Position numbers and translations under genes: made by a program | Assembly: GCF_002920575.1 (NCBI RefSeq) | Contig: NZ_PQSQ01000065.1 | Span: 1 to 46,090, forward strand | Length of the DNA stretch: 46,090 nt | Reading direction: 5' to 3' | Origin: Streptomyces sp. Ru73 | GTDB taxonomy: Bacteria; Actinomycetota; Actinomycetes; Streptomycetales; Streptomycetaceae | Shown: piece after piece, positions 16,110-23,487 of the stretch | Position numbering within the stretch: the stretch's first letter is position 1 | Layout: the number at the start of each line of letters is the position of its first letter | Notes under the pieces: generated by a model | The model's database searches: none | What the model was told of the DNA's origin: nothing | What the model saw: only the letters and a program-made list of their open reading frames with translations

Positions 16110-17141
16110 TCATCTGCGCGGCTGCGAGTCGAGCACCTGCTGCAGGGCCTCGAACTCCTCGACGCACTTGCCGGAGCCGAGCGCGACGGAGTCCAGCGGG
16201 TCCTCGGCGATGTGGATCGGCATGCCGGTCTCGCGGCGGAGCCGCTCGTCCAGGCCGCGGAGCAGGGCGCCGCCGCCGGTGAGGACGATGCCGCGGTCCA
16301 TCACGTCGCCGGAGAGCTCCGGCGGGCACTTGTCGAGGGTCGTCTTCACCGCGTCGACGATGGAGTTGACCGGCTCCTCGATGGCCTTGCGGACCTCGGC
16401 GGCGGAGATGACCACGGTCTTGGGCAGGCCCGAGACGAGGTCGCGGCCGCGGATCTCGGTGTGCTCGTCCTGGTCCAGGTCGTACGCCGAACCGATCGTG
16501 ATCTTGATGGACTCGGCGGTGCGCTCACCGAGGAGGAGGCTGTACTCCTTCTTGATGTGCTGGATGATCGCGTTGTCCAGCTCGTCGCCGGCCACCCGGA
16601 TCGACTGCGCCGTGACGATTCCGCCGAGGGAGATCACGGCGACCTCGGTCGTGCCGCCGCCGATGTCCACCACCATGTTGCCGGTGGCCTCGTGGACCGG
16701 CAGCCCGGAGCCGATGGCCGCGGCCATGGGCTCCTCGATGATGTGCACCTGACGGGCGCCGGCCTGGGTGGACGCCTCGATGACGGCGCGGCGCTCGACG
16801 CCCGTGATGCCGGAGGGCACGCAGACGACGACGCGCGGCCGGGCGAGGTACCGGCGCTTGTGGATCTTGAGAATGAAGTAGCGGAGCATCCGCTCGGTGA
16901 TCTCGAAGTCGGCGATCACGCCGTCCTTGAGCGGGCGGACGGCCACGATGTTGCCAGGGGTGCGGCCGATCATCTTCTTGGCCTCGGCGCCCACGGCGAG
17001 GATCCCGCCGGTGTTGGTGTTGATGGCCACGACCGACGGCTCGTTCAGAACGATCCCTCGACCCCTGACGTACACCAGCGTGTTGGCGGTGCCGAGGTCG
17101 ACAGCCATGTCACGGCCGATGAACGACATGTTGTTCCCCAT
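16110..17141 (-). CDS. mreB: Actin-like rod shape-determining protein MreB
   Basis: 343 residues with all actin-fold nucleotide motifs: DLGTANTLVYV (phosphate 1), VVDIGGGTTEVAVISLGG (phosphate 2), and IVLTGGGALLRGLDERL (adenosine). MreB polymerises under the membrane and positions wall synthesis; in streptomycetes it serves mainly sporulation and spore-wall integrity. Two starts are possible: ATG at 17141 (MGNNMSFIGRD) and ATG at 17129 (MSFIGRD). The second has a GGGGA just before it, formed partly by the codons of the first. The longer form is listed. The gene heads the cluster and probably has its own promoter in the 280 bp before it. Confidence 0.97.
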   Translation of the reverse strand: MGNNMSFIGRDMAVDLGTANTLVYVRGRGIVLNEPSVVAINTNTGGILAVGAEAKKMIGRTPGNIVAVRPLKDGVIADFEITERMLRYFILKIHKRRYLARPRVVVCVPSGITGVERRAVIEASTQAGARQVHIIEEPMAAAIGSGLPVHEATGNMVVDIGGGTTEVAVISLGGIVTAQSIRVAGDELDNAIIQHIKKEYSLLLGERTAESIKITIGSAYDLDQDEHTEIRGRDLVSGLPKTVVISAAEVRKAIEEPVNSIVDAVKTTLDKCPPELSGDVMDRGIVLTGGGALLRGLDERLRRETGMPIHIAEDPLDSVALGSGKCVEEFEALQQVLDSQPRR

Positions 17142-17364
17142 GAGGATACGTCTGGCCTTCCCAACTGGAGCGAATGCTTACTGGAGGTCGGCAGGAGGTG
17201 GTGCGCTGACGCGCGGAAGCCTTCATGGTAGTCCGGGAAGGCCCGTCCGCTCGAACGCGGTGCGGGGTTCCTCCGCCATTGTCAGCGGAACACGTACCCG
17301 CCCCCCTTAATGGTGACGTCGTGTCGGGGTGAAGCGTTCCCCCGTTGGCTGTACATATGCCGAA

Positions 17365-17390
17365 GGGCGACCGAATTTCTTCGGTCGCCC
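17365..17390 (-). terminator. Terminator downstream of ndk
   Basis: A perfect 10-bp stem (GGGCGACCGA / TCGGTCGCCC) with a 6-nt AT-rich loop, 32 bp after the ndk stop. Confidence 0.85.
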
Positions 17391-17422
17391 CAGGTCGCGG
17401 CGGGTTTACGCCTGACGCACCG

Positions 17423-17836
17423 TCAGGAGAGGCCGGGGAAGAAAATCTTGATCTCGCGCTCCGCCGACTCTTCGGAATCGGACGCGTGAATGAGATTTTC
17501 CCGGGTGATTGTCCCGAAGTCGCCCCGAATGGACCCGCTCGGCGCCTTGATCGGGTCGGTAGGACCAGCCAACTGGCGTACGCCCTCAATCACCCGCTCG
17601 CCTTCCACGACGAGAGAAACGACCGGACCGGAGGACATGAAGGCCACCAGCGGCTCGTAGAAATCCCGGCCGACATGCTCGGCGTAGTGCTGCTCCAGCA
17701 CCGCGCGGTCGAGGGTGCGCAGCTCCAGCGCGCTGATCGTCCAGCCGGCCTTGCGCTCGATGCGGCCCAGGATCTCGCCGACCAGGCCTCGCCTGACGGC
17801 GTCCGGCTTGAGAAGGACGAGGGTGCGCTGGCTCAT
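17423..17836 (-). CDS. ndk: Nucleoside diphosphate kinase
   Basis: 137 residues, the normal length. It starts MSQRTLVLLKPDAVRRGLVGEILGRIERKAG and carries the phosphorylated histidine H117 in TRENLIHASDS. It transfers the gamma phosphate of ATP to other (d)NDPs through a phosphohistidine, balancing nucleotide pools in the cytoplasm. It is followed by a clear terminator. Upstream, a 272 bp spacer with GC-rich imperfect repeats separates it from the DUF4233 gene on the same strand. Confidence 0.98.
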   Translation of the reverse strand: MSQRTLVLLKPDAVRRGLVGEILGRIERKAGWTISALELRTLDRAVLEQHYAEHVGRDFYEPLVAFMSSGPVVSLVVEGERVIEGVRQLAGPTDPIKAPSGSIRGDFGTITRENLIHASDSEESAEREIKIFFPGLS

Positions 17837-18108
17837 CGGTGGGGCTCCTTGCAGTACAGAGGGTTACGGGTGTGCCGAGGAGGCTACATGGGCGGCCAGG
17901 ACCGCCGGTGCGCAGGCCCTGGGGGCCGGGGCGAGTGCGGCGGCCGCCCGGCCTGCGGGGTCCGGGCGGGCCCCGCGGTCAGCCTGCGGGATCCGGCGCG
18001 CAGGCACCGCGATGATCGCGGGGCGGAAGCGCCGCGGTGGTCGCGCAGGCCGCGGAGCCGGCCTTCCGACGCGGCCCCTGTCCGAGGCGGCCCCCGAGGG
18101 CAGCCGCC

Positions 18109-18471
18109 TCAGGCGGGGTCCGGCTCCGAGGGGGCCGTCGCCGCCTGCGCCGCCCAGCGGGCCTTCGCCTCGTCGATCTTGCGGCCGAAGTGGACCGAGG
18201 CCCACCACAGCGCGGCGAAGACCGCGCCGAGGAAGTACATCGTCGGCACGATCACCCCGCTCGCGATCAGCGCGATCTGCAGCACCCAGCCGAGCGCCAC
18301 CCCGCCGGGGCGGGAGATCATGCCGCACAGCACCAGCGACAGCAGCATCGCGATGCCGCTGACCGTCCAGACCGTGGCCGTGGACAGGTCCGAGGTCTGC
18401 ATCGCGACCAGCGCCGCGAAGCCGATCACGAAGAACTCGCCGATCAGCGTGCTCGCACACAGGGTGCGCAT
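18109..18471 (-). CDS. DUF4233 domain membrane protein
   Basis: 120 residues with four predicted membrane helices (GEFFVIGFAALVAMQ; TVWTVSGIAMLLSLVLCGM; GVALGWVLQIALIASGVIVPTMYFLGAVFAALWWASVHFGRKIDEAKARW). The pattern matches DUF4233, a small actinobacterial membrane family that is almost always encoded directly after folC. Function unknown. It starts 1 bp after the folC stop, so it is translated as part of the folC operon. Confidence 0.9.
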   Translation of the reverse strand: MRTLCASTLIGEFFVIGFAALVAMQTSDLSTATVWTVSGIAMLLSLVLCGMISRPGGVALGWVLQIALIASGVIVPTMYFLGAVFAALWWASVHFGRKIDEAKARWAAQAATAPSEPDPA

Positions 18472-18472
18472 G

Positions 18473-19996
18473 TCAGTTCCTTCCCAGGAGCAGCCGGGCC
18501 TCGCCGACCGTGATCACCGAACCGGTGACCAGCACGCCGGCGCCGCTGTACTCGCCCTCTTCCTCGGCCAGCGTGATGGCCGCCTCCAGGGCGTCGTCGA
18601 GCCGCGGCTCGACCTGGACCCGCTCGGCGCCGAAGACCTCGACCGCGAGGGCGGCCAGCTCGTCCGGGTCCATCGAGCGGGGCGTGCTGTTCCGCGTCAC
18701 CACGACCTCGGCGAAGATCGGCTCGAACGCCTCCAGCAGCCCGCGTACGTCCTTGTCCGCACTCGCGCCGACGACGCCCACAAGTCGGCTGAAACCGAAC
18801 GCCTCGGTCACCGCTTCGGCGGTCGCGCGGGCGCCCGCCGGGTTGTGCGCCGCGTCCAGTACCACCGTGGGGCTGCGGCGGACGACCTCCAGGCGGCCCG
18901 GCGAGGACACCGAGGCGAAAGCGGACCGGATCGTGTCGATGTCCAGCGTGCGGGCGTGCTCCGTACCGACCCCGAAGAACGCCTCCACCGCGGCGAGCGC
19001 GACGGCCGCGTTGTGCGCCTGGTGCGCGCCGTACAGCGGCAGGAAGACGTCCGGGTACTCGCCGCCCAGGCCGCGCAGCGTCAGCAGTTGCCCGCCGACC
19101 GCCTGCTCCCGGCTGAGCACGCCGAACTCCATGCCCTCGCGGGCGACCGTGGCGTCCACCTCGACGGCGCGCTTGAGCATCACCGAAGCGGCACCCACCG
19201 GCTGCTGCGCGAGCACGACGGTGGAGTCCTGCTTGATGATCCCGGACTTCTCGCCCGCGATCTCCTCCGGCGTCTCGCCGAGCCGGTCGGTGTGGTCCAG
19301 GGAGATCGGCGTCACCACGGCGACATCGCCGTCGATGACGTTGGTGGCGTCCCACGTGCCACCCATGCCGACCTCGACGACGGCGATGTCCACGGGCGCG
19401 TCCGCGAAGGCGGCGTACGCCATCCCGGTCAGCACCTCGAAGAACGACAGCCGGTAGTCCTCGCGCTCGTCGACCATCTCGACGTACGGCTTGATGTCCT
19501 CGTACGTCTCGATGAACTTCTCGGCGGAGATCGGCGCGCCGTCCAGGCTGATCCGCTCGGTGATCGACTGGACGTGCGGGCTGGTGTAGCGGCCGGTGCG
19601 CAGGTCGAAGGCGGCCAGCAGGGCCTCGATCATGCGGGCCGTGCTGGTCTTGCCGTTGGTGCCGGTGATGTGGATCGAACGGTAGGAGCGCTGCGGCTCC
19701 CCGAGGATGTCCATCAGCGCCTTGATGCGCTGCACCGACGGGTCGAGCTTGGTCTCGCCCCAGCGGGTCGCCAGCTCGGCCTCCACGGCACGCAGCGCGC
19801 GGTCCACCTCGGGGTCCTCGGGGCGCGCCGGGATGTCGCTCGTCGGCGGCCCGGCCTGGGCCCGGAGGGTGCGGCTGCCGGCCTCGATCACCGCAAGATC
19901 GGGGTCACGGTCGGTCTCGGCCTCGATCATCTCGTCGAATGCGTCGACGGGGTCGGGGATCGGGTCGGGGTCGTCGTTCTGGGGGCGCTCGCTCAC
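18473..19996 (-). CDS. folC: Folylpolyglutamate synthase / dihydrofolate synthase
   Basis: 507 residues. The P-loop is HITGTNGKTSTARMIE (K116), followed by the Mur-ligase fold: DFRTGRYTSPHVQSITERISLDG-type segment (RTGRYTSPH), VEVGMGGTWDATNVID, LDHTDRLGETPEEIAGEKSGIIK, and VLDAAHNPAGA in the C-terminal domain. It adds glutamates to folates (and possibly glutamate to dihydropteroate). The N-terminus carries an extra, acidic, Pro/Asp-rich stretch of about 60 residues before the conserved domain, so a later start is possible, though no better one is obvious. It is the first gene of folC-DUF4233, diverging from the Lrp-type regulator. Confidence 0.95.
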   Translation of the reverse strand: MSERPQNDDPDPIPDPVDAFDEMIEAETDRDPDLAVIEAGSRTLRAQAGPPTSDIPARPEDPEVDRALRAVEAELATRWGETKLDPSVQRIKALMDILGEPQRSYRSIHITGTNGKTSTARMIEALLAAFDLRTGRYTSPHVQSITERISLDGAPISAEKFIETYEDIKPYVEMVDEREDYRLSFFEVLTGMAYAAFADAPVDIAVVEVGMGGTWDATNVIDGDVAVVTPISLDHTDRLGETPEEIAGEKSGIIKQDSTVVLAQQPVGAASVMLKRAVEVDATVAREGMEFGVLSREQAVGGQLLTLRGLGGEYPDVFLPLYGAHQAHNAAVALAAVEAFFGVGTEHARTLDIDTIRSAFASVSSPGRLEVVRRSPTVVLDAAHNPAGARATAEAVTEAFGFSRLVGVVGASADKDVRGLLEAFEPIFAEVVVTRNSTPRSMDPDELAALAVEVFGAERVQVEPRLDDALEAAITLAEEEGEYSGAGVLVTGSVITVGEARLLLGRN

Positions 19997-20040
19997 AGGA
20001 ACCAGTCTAGGAGAGCGACCGCATTTCCCTCACAGGGCGT

Positions 20041-20060
20041 ACAATTACACTATGTGATTG
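20041..20060. promoter_or_regulatory. AT-rich near-palindrome in the folC / Lrp divergent region
   Basis: This 20-bp patch stands out in G+C-rich surroundings and is nearly palindromic (ATTACAC-TAT-GTGATT). On the minus strand it contains TAGTGT (20047-20052), a good streptomycete -10 hexamer about 50 bp before folC. No matching -35 was seen. It could be an operator overlapping the folC promoter. Confidence 0.4.
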
Positions 20061-20179
20061 ACCAGGGGCACCTTTTCACCCTCGGTAGCCGTTGCCGGGG
20101 TATGAGGAGGCGGCGTCGCGGCGGGGACATGCCGGGGACGGCGCCAAGGGAGGCGTGCCGAGAGGGCACGGGCCTCACC

Positions 20180-20247
20180 GTCGGGTATGGGGTCGAGACC
20201 GTCGGGTAGCGTCGGGTACGGGTCGGGGCCGCAGGGCTCGTTACTGT
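20180..20247 (+). promoter_or_regulatory. Three helically phased GTCGGGTA repeats and a -10 box before the Lrp gene
   Basis: GTCGGGTA occurs at 20180-20187, 20201-20208 and 20211-20218, offset by 21 and 10 bp, so all copies lie on the same DNA face. A TACTGT at 20242-20247 ends 6 nt before the GTG start at 20254, and no Shine-Dalgarno is seen, which suggests a leaderless transcript. The repeats could bind the regulator itself (autoregulation). Confidence 0.4.
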
Positions 20248-20253
20248 GAACGC

Positions 20254-21246
20254 GTGACCGCTGCTGAGACGGGCCCGGGGCCCGACGCCCTGGACCGCCG
20301 GATCATCGCCGCGCTGCAGATCGACGGCCGGGCCCCCTGGCGCCGCGTCGCCGCCGCGCTCGGCGAGCCGGAGCGCACCGTCGCGCGCCGCGGTCTGCAC
20401 CTGCTCGACAGCGGCCAGGTGACCGTCACCGGCCTGGTCGCGCGCGGCGAGACCGCGATCGTCCGGCTGGGCTGCCCGCCGGGGACGGCGCGGGACGCGG
20501 CGCTGGCGATGGCCGACCGTGCGGACACGATCTTCAGCTACGTACTGTCCGGGCCGCCGGACTGCGTGGCGGAGGTGCAGTGCCCGCCAGGGCGGCTGGC
20601 GGCGCTCATGCTCGACGAGGCCCCGCTGGTACCGGGCCTGCTCGCCCAGCACGTCTCCCCCGTGCTGCGGTACTTCCGTACGGTCCACGACTGGCACCCC
20701 GGCATCCTCGACGAGGCCGAGGTGGCGGCGCTGTCGCGGTTCCCGTCCCGCGCCGAGGAGGCGGGCGCGCCGGCCGAGGAGCTGAGCCCCGAGGAGCGGC
20801 GCATCGTGGAGGCGCTGGCCGAGGACGGGCGGCGTACGCACGAGGAGTTGGCGACGCTGGCAGGGGTGTCCGAGGCGACCGCGCGGCGCCGGGTGGAGGC
20901 GCTGACCCGGTCGGGCGCGGTGTCGATCCGGGCCGCGGTGGAGCCCGCGCTGCTGGGGCTGCCGGTCGAGGCGCTGCTGTGGATCAGGACCCGGCCGGAC
21001 GCGGTGGAGACGGTGGGCCGGCTGCTGACCGAGTCGCCGCTGGTCCGGTACGCGGCGGTGGTGATGGGCGAGCACCAGCTGCTGGTGGACGTCACCCAGC
21101 CGTCGATGGCGGCGCTGCACGCCTTCCTCACGGAGGGCGCGTGGCTGCGGCACGTCGAGGCGGTCAGCTCGCACTTGGTGGTGGCGGCCATGAAGCGGAG
21201 CGCCACGCCCACCCCGCTGATGCGGGAGCTGCGCACAAGCCGCTGA
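20254..21246 (+). CDS. Double-unit Lrp/AsnC family transcriptional regulator
   Basis: 330 residues from the GTG at 20254 (VTAAETGPGPDALDRRIIAALQIDGRAPWRRVAAALG). It holds two Lrp units in one chain. Unit 1 has the HTH LDRRIIAALQIDGRAPWRRVAAALGEPERTVARRG and an AsnC ligand-binding half. Unit 2 has LSPEERRIVEALAEDGRRTHEELATLAGVSEATARRRVEALTRSG and VRYAAVVMGEHQLLVDVTQPSMAALHAFL. Such regulators usually respond to amino acids or related small molecules. It is on the same strand as, and upstream of, the amidase-DUF3311-symporter genes, so these are candidate targets together with itself. An upstream ATG at 20092 in frame is rejected: the added 54 residues are Gly/Arg-rich and unlike the family. 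Confidence 0.9.
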   Translation: MTAAETGPGPDALDRRIIAALQIDGRAPWRRVAAALGEPERTVARRGLHLLDSGQVTVTGLVARGETAIVRLGCPPGTARDAALAMADRADTIFSYVLSGPPDCVAEVQCPPGRLAALMLDEAPLVPGLLAQHVSPVLRYFRTVHDWHPGILDEAEVAALSRFPSRAEEAGAPAEELSPEERRIVEALAEDGRRTHEELATLAGVSEATARRRVEALTRSGAVSIRAAVEPALLGLPVEALLWIRTRPDAVETVGRLLTESPLVRYAAVVMGEHQLLVDVTQPSMAALHAFLTEGAWLRHVEAVSSHLVVAAMKRSATPTPLMRELRTSR

Positions 21247-21410
21247 CGCGAGGGGGGCAAGCCACTGACGCGAGGCTGGACGAGATCCCCGGCAAGCCAC
21301 TGACGCGAGGCTGGACGAGATCCCCGGCAAGCCGCTGACGCGAGGCTGGACGAGAACCCGTGGCGCGGGGCTGGGCGAGAACCCGTGGCGCGGGATTGGG
21401 TCAGAACCCT
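21236..21410. repeat. Decaying 35-bp tandem repeat overlapping the Lrp gene end
   Basis: Units at 21256-21290 and 21291-21325 are identical; 21326-21360 differs by a few bases. Two shortened 25-bp units follow at 21361-21385 and 21386-21410, and a partial unit at 21236-21252 contains the regulator's stop codon (21244-21246). The core is AAGCCACTGACGCGAGGCTG. This pattern, perfect in the middle and degenerate outward, fits replication slippage seeded from the 3' end of the gene. Confidence 0.9.
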
Positions 21411-21736
21411 GGTGCGGCGCTGGCAGGGCCGCTGGTGCGGGGCTGAGCCGGAGCGCCTGCGGCGGGAGCTGCGCCAGAGCCGCTGCGCGGCCGTCATCAC
21501 TTGGTACGCCGGGGCGGGCCACTCGTACGGCGGGATGGCGCGCCGCTCGTGCGCCGGGGTGGGGGCGCCGGTCACCTCACCGGATGGCCGAACCTGGAAC
21601 GCATCGCGAGGTGGCGGCTGCAAGCGTCATGTGTTGATTGATGATGACTGGAAAGTTCAGTGCGGCATGACTCTTGACCGTTTCCGGCAGGGGACCTCAG
21701 GATGAGCCACCATCACGCCGCTGCCCGAGGACGGTC
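21247..21736 (+). other. 490-bp spacer between regulator and amidase
   Basis: It holds the 35-bp tandem repeat (to 21410), a GC-rich stretch without a convincing gene, an AT-richer patch at about 21630-21680, and a promoter candidate at 21674-21703. No RNA gene was recognised. Confidence 0.6.
21674..21703 (+). promoter_or_regulatory. Candidate promoter of the amidase operon
   Basis: TTGACC (21674-21679) and CAGGAT (21698-21703) are separated by 18 bp, close to the vegetative streptomycete consensus. The predicted transcript start is about 25 nt before the amidase ATG, leaving room for the GAGGA Shine-Dalgarno at 21727-21731. Confidence 0.55.
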
Positions 21737-23167
21737 ATGACCGACGAGATCACGTATGTTCCGGCCACCGAGCTCGCTGACCGGATCCGTAAGCGCGAAC
21801 TGTCCGCACGAGAGGTCGTCCAGGCCCATCTGGACCGCATCGAACGCGTCGGCCCGCAGATCAACGCGGTCGTCACCGTCGATCCGGAGGGCGCGCTGGC
21901 TGCCGCGCACGCCGCCGATGAGCGCCTCGCGGGGGGCGAGGAGCCCGGCCCCCTGCACGGGCTGCCCATCGCCTTCAAGGACACCCACCTCACCCGCGGC
22001 ATGCGGACCACCCACGGTTCGCCGCTCTTCGCCGACCACGTGCCCGACGAGGACGAACTCCTCGTCGAGCGCATCCAGGCGGCCGGCGCGATCCGCATCG
22101 GCAAGACCAACGTGCCCGAGTTCGCCGCCGGTTCGCACACGTTCAACCCGGTCTTCGGGGCCACCCGCAACCCGTACGACCCGACGCGTACGGCCGGTGG
22201 CAGCAGCGGCGGCGCGGCGGCCGCGCTCGCCGCCGGGCTGCACGCGATCGCCGACGGTTCGGACATGGGCGGCTCGCTGCGCAACCCGGCGTCCTTCTGC
22301 AACGTGGTCGGGCTGCGCCCCACGCCCGGCCGGGTGCCGGCGCTGCCCAGGACCAACCCCTGGGACACGATGGCGGTCGCCGGGCCGATGGGCCGTACCG
22401 TCGCCGACGCCGCGCTGCTGCTGTCGGTCATGGCGGGCCCCGATCCGCGCTGCCCGCTGACGCTGGAGACGCCGGGCGAGACGTTCCGCGCCCCGCTGGA
22501 GCACGACGTGCGGGACCTGCGCGGGCTGCGCGTCGCCTGGACACCCGACCTGGGCGGCCGGGTGCCGGTCGAGCCCGAGGTCACGGCCGTACTGGAGCCG
22601 CAGGTCCAGGTCTTCGAGGAGCTGGGCTGCCAGGTGACGGAGGACTGCCCTGACCTGGACGGGGCGGAGGAGGTCTTCCGTACCCTGCGGGCGCAGGAGT
22701 TCGCCACGGGCCTCGGCGAACTGCTCGACGCGCACCCCGGCGCGCTCAAGCCGAGCCTGGTGTGGAACATCGAGGAGGGGCGGAAGCTCACCGGTGCCGA
22801 CCTCGGCCGGGCCACCGTCGCGCACGCCCGCATCCGGCACGCGGCCGTGGACTTCTTCTCCCGGTACGACGTGCTGCTGGCGCCCGTCAGCCAGGTCGTG
22901 CCCTTCGACGTGGAGCTGGAGTACCCCACCTCGATCGCCGGCCATGAGCAGCACACGTATCTGGACTGGATGCGTTCGGCGTACTTCGTGACCGTGCTCG
23001 GTGCGCCCGCGCTGTCGGTGCCGGCCGGGTTCACGCCCGGTGGGCTGCCGGTCGGGCTCCAGGTCGTGGCCGCGCCGCGCGCCGAGCTGACCGTCCTGCG
23101 GGCGGCTGCGGCGTACGAGGCCGCCACCGGGCACGGCCTCCGCCGCCCCGTACTCCCCCACGCCTGA
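21737..23167 (+). CDS. Amidase (amidase signature family)
   Basis: 476 residues from the ATG at 21737, with GAGGA in front. The Ser-cisSer-Lys triad is visible: K81 in PIAFKDTH, S156 in RTAGGSSGGAAAALAAG and nucleophile S180 in GSDMGGSLRNPASFCNVVGLRPTPGRVP. It hydrolyses an amide bond of an unknown small substrate. GatA is excluded by the context (no gatB/gatC) and by sequence style. The downstream DUF3311 and sodium:solute symporter genes on the same strand suggest that an imported amide or ureide is cleaved inside the cell. The regulator at 20254 may control the set. No signal peptide, so cytoplasmic. Confidence 0.92.
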   Translation: MTDEITYVPATELADRIRKRELSAREVVQAHLDRIERVGPQINAVVTVDPEGALAAAHAADERLAGGEEPGPLHGLPIAFKDTHLTRGMRTTHGSPLFADHVPDEDELLVERIQAAGAIRIGKTNVPEFAAGSHTFNPVFGATRNPYDPTRTAGGSSGGAAAALAAGLHAIADGSDMGGSLRNPASFCNVVGLRPTPGRVPALPRTNPWDTMAVAGPMGRTVADAALLLSVMAGPDPRCPLTLETPGETFRAPLEHDVRDLRGLRVAWTPDLGGRVPVEPEVTAVLEPQVQVFEELGCQVTEDCPDLDGAEEVFRTLRAQEFATGLGELLDAHPGALKPSLVWNIEEGRKLTGADLGRATVAHARIRHAAVDFFSRYDVLLAPVSQVVPFDVELEYPTSIAGHEQHTYLDWMRSAYFVTVLGAPALSVPAGFTPGGLPVGLQVVAAPRAELTVLRAAAAYEAATGHGLRRPVLPHA

Positions 23168-23271
23168 GCCGCTGGCCTCGGGCTGCCGCGCTCAACGGCG
23201 GCTCCCCCACCGCTCCTCTCCCCGTACCGCCGTTCTCCTTCCCTCCCTCCCCTCTTCGACGGGACCCCGAC

Positions 23272-23487
23272 ATGAGCCAGCGTCATCTGGCGTACCTCGC
23301 CGTGCCCACGGCCGGGTTCTTCGCCACCCCGTTCCTGCCGTTCGTCAACACCACCCGGCTGTGGCTGGGCCTGCCCGCCGTCCTCGTGTGGAGCGTGCTG
23401 TGGACGGTGGGCACCACCGTCGCGCTCGCCCTGTACGAGGCGCGGGCCCCGCACGCCGAGGACGCCGAAGAGGAGGCCGCGGCATGA
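23272..23487 (+). CDS. DUF3311 small membrane protein
   Basis: 71 residues with two membrane helices (LAYLAVPTAGFFATPFLPFVN; LWLGLPAVLVWSVLWTVGTTVALALYEAR), a match in size and pattern to DUF3311. These proteins are typically encoded directly before a sodium:solute symporter and probably act as an accessory subunit. Here the stop overlaps the symporter ATG by 4 bp (ATGA), supporting coupled translation. Confidence 0.9.
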   Translation: MSQRHLAYLAVPTAGFFATPFLPFVNTTRLWLGLPAVLVWSVLWTVGTTVALALYEARAPHAEDAEEEAAA

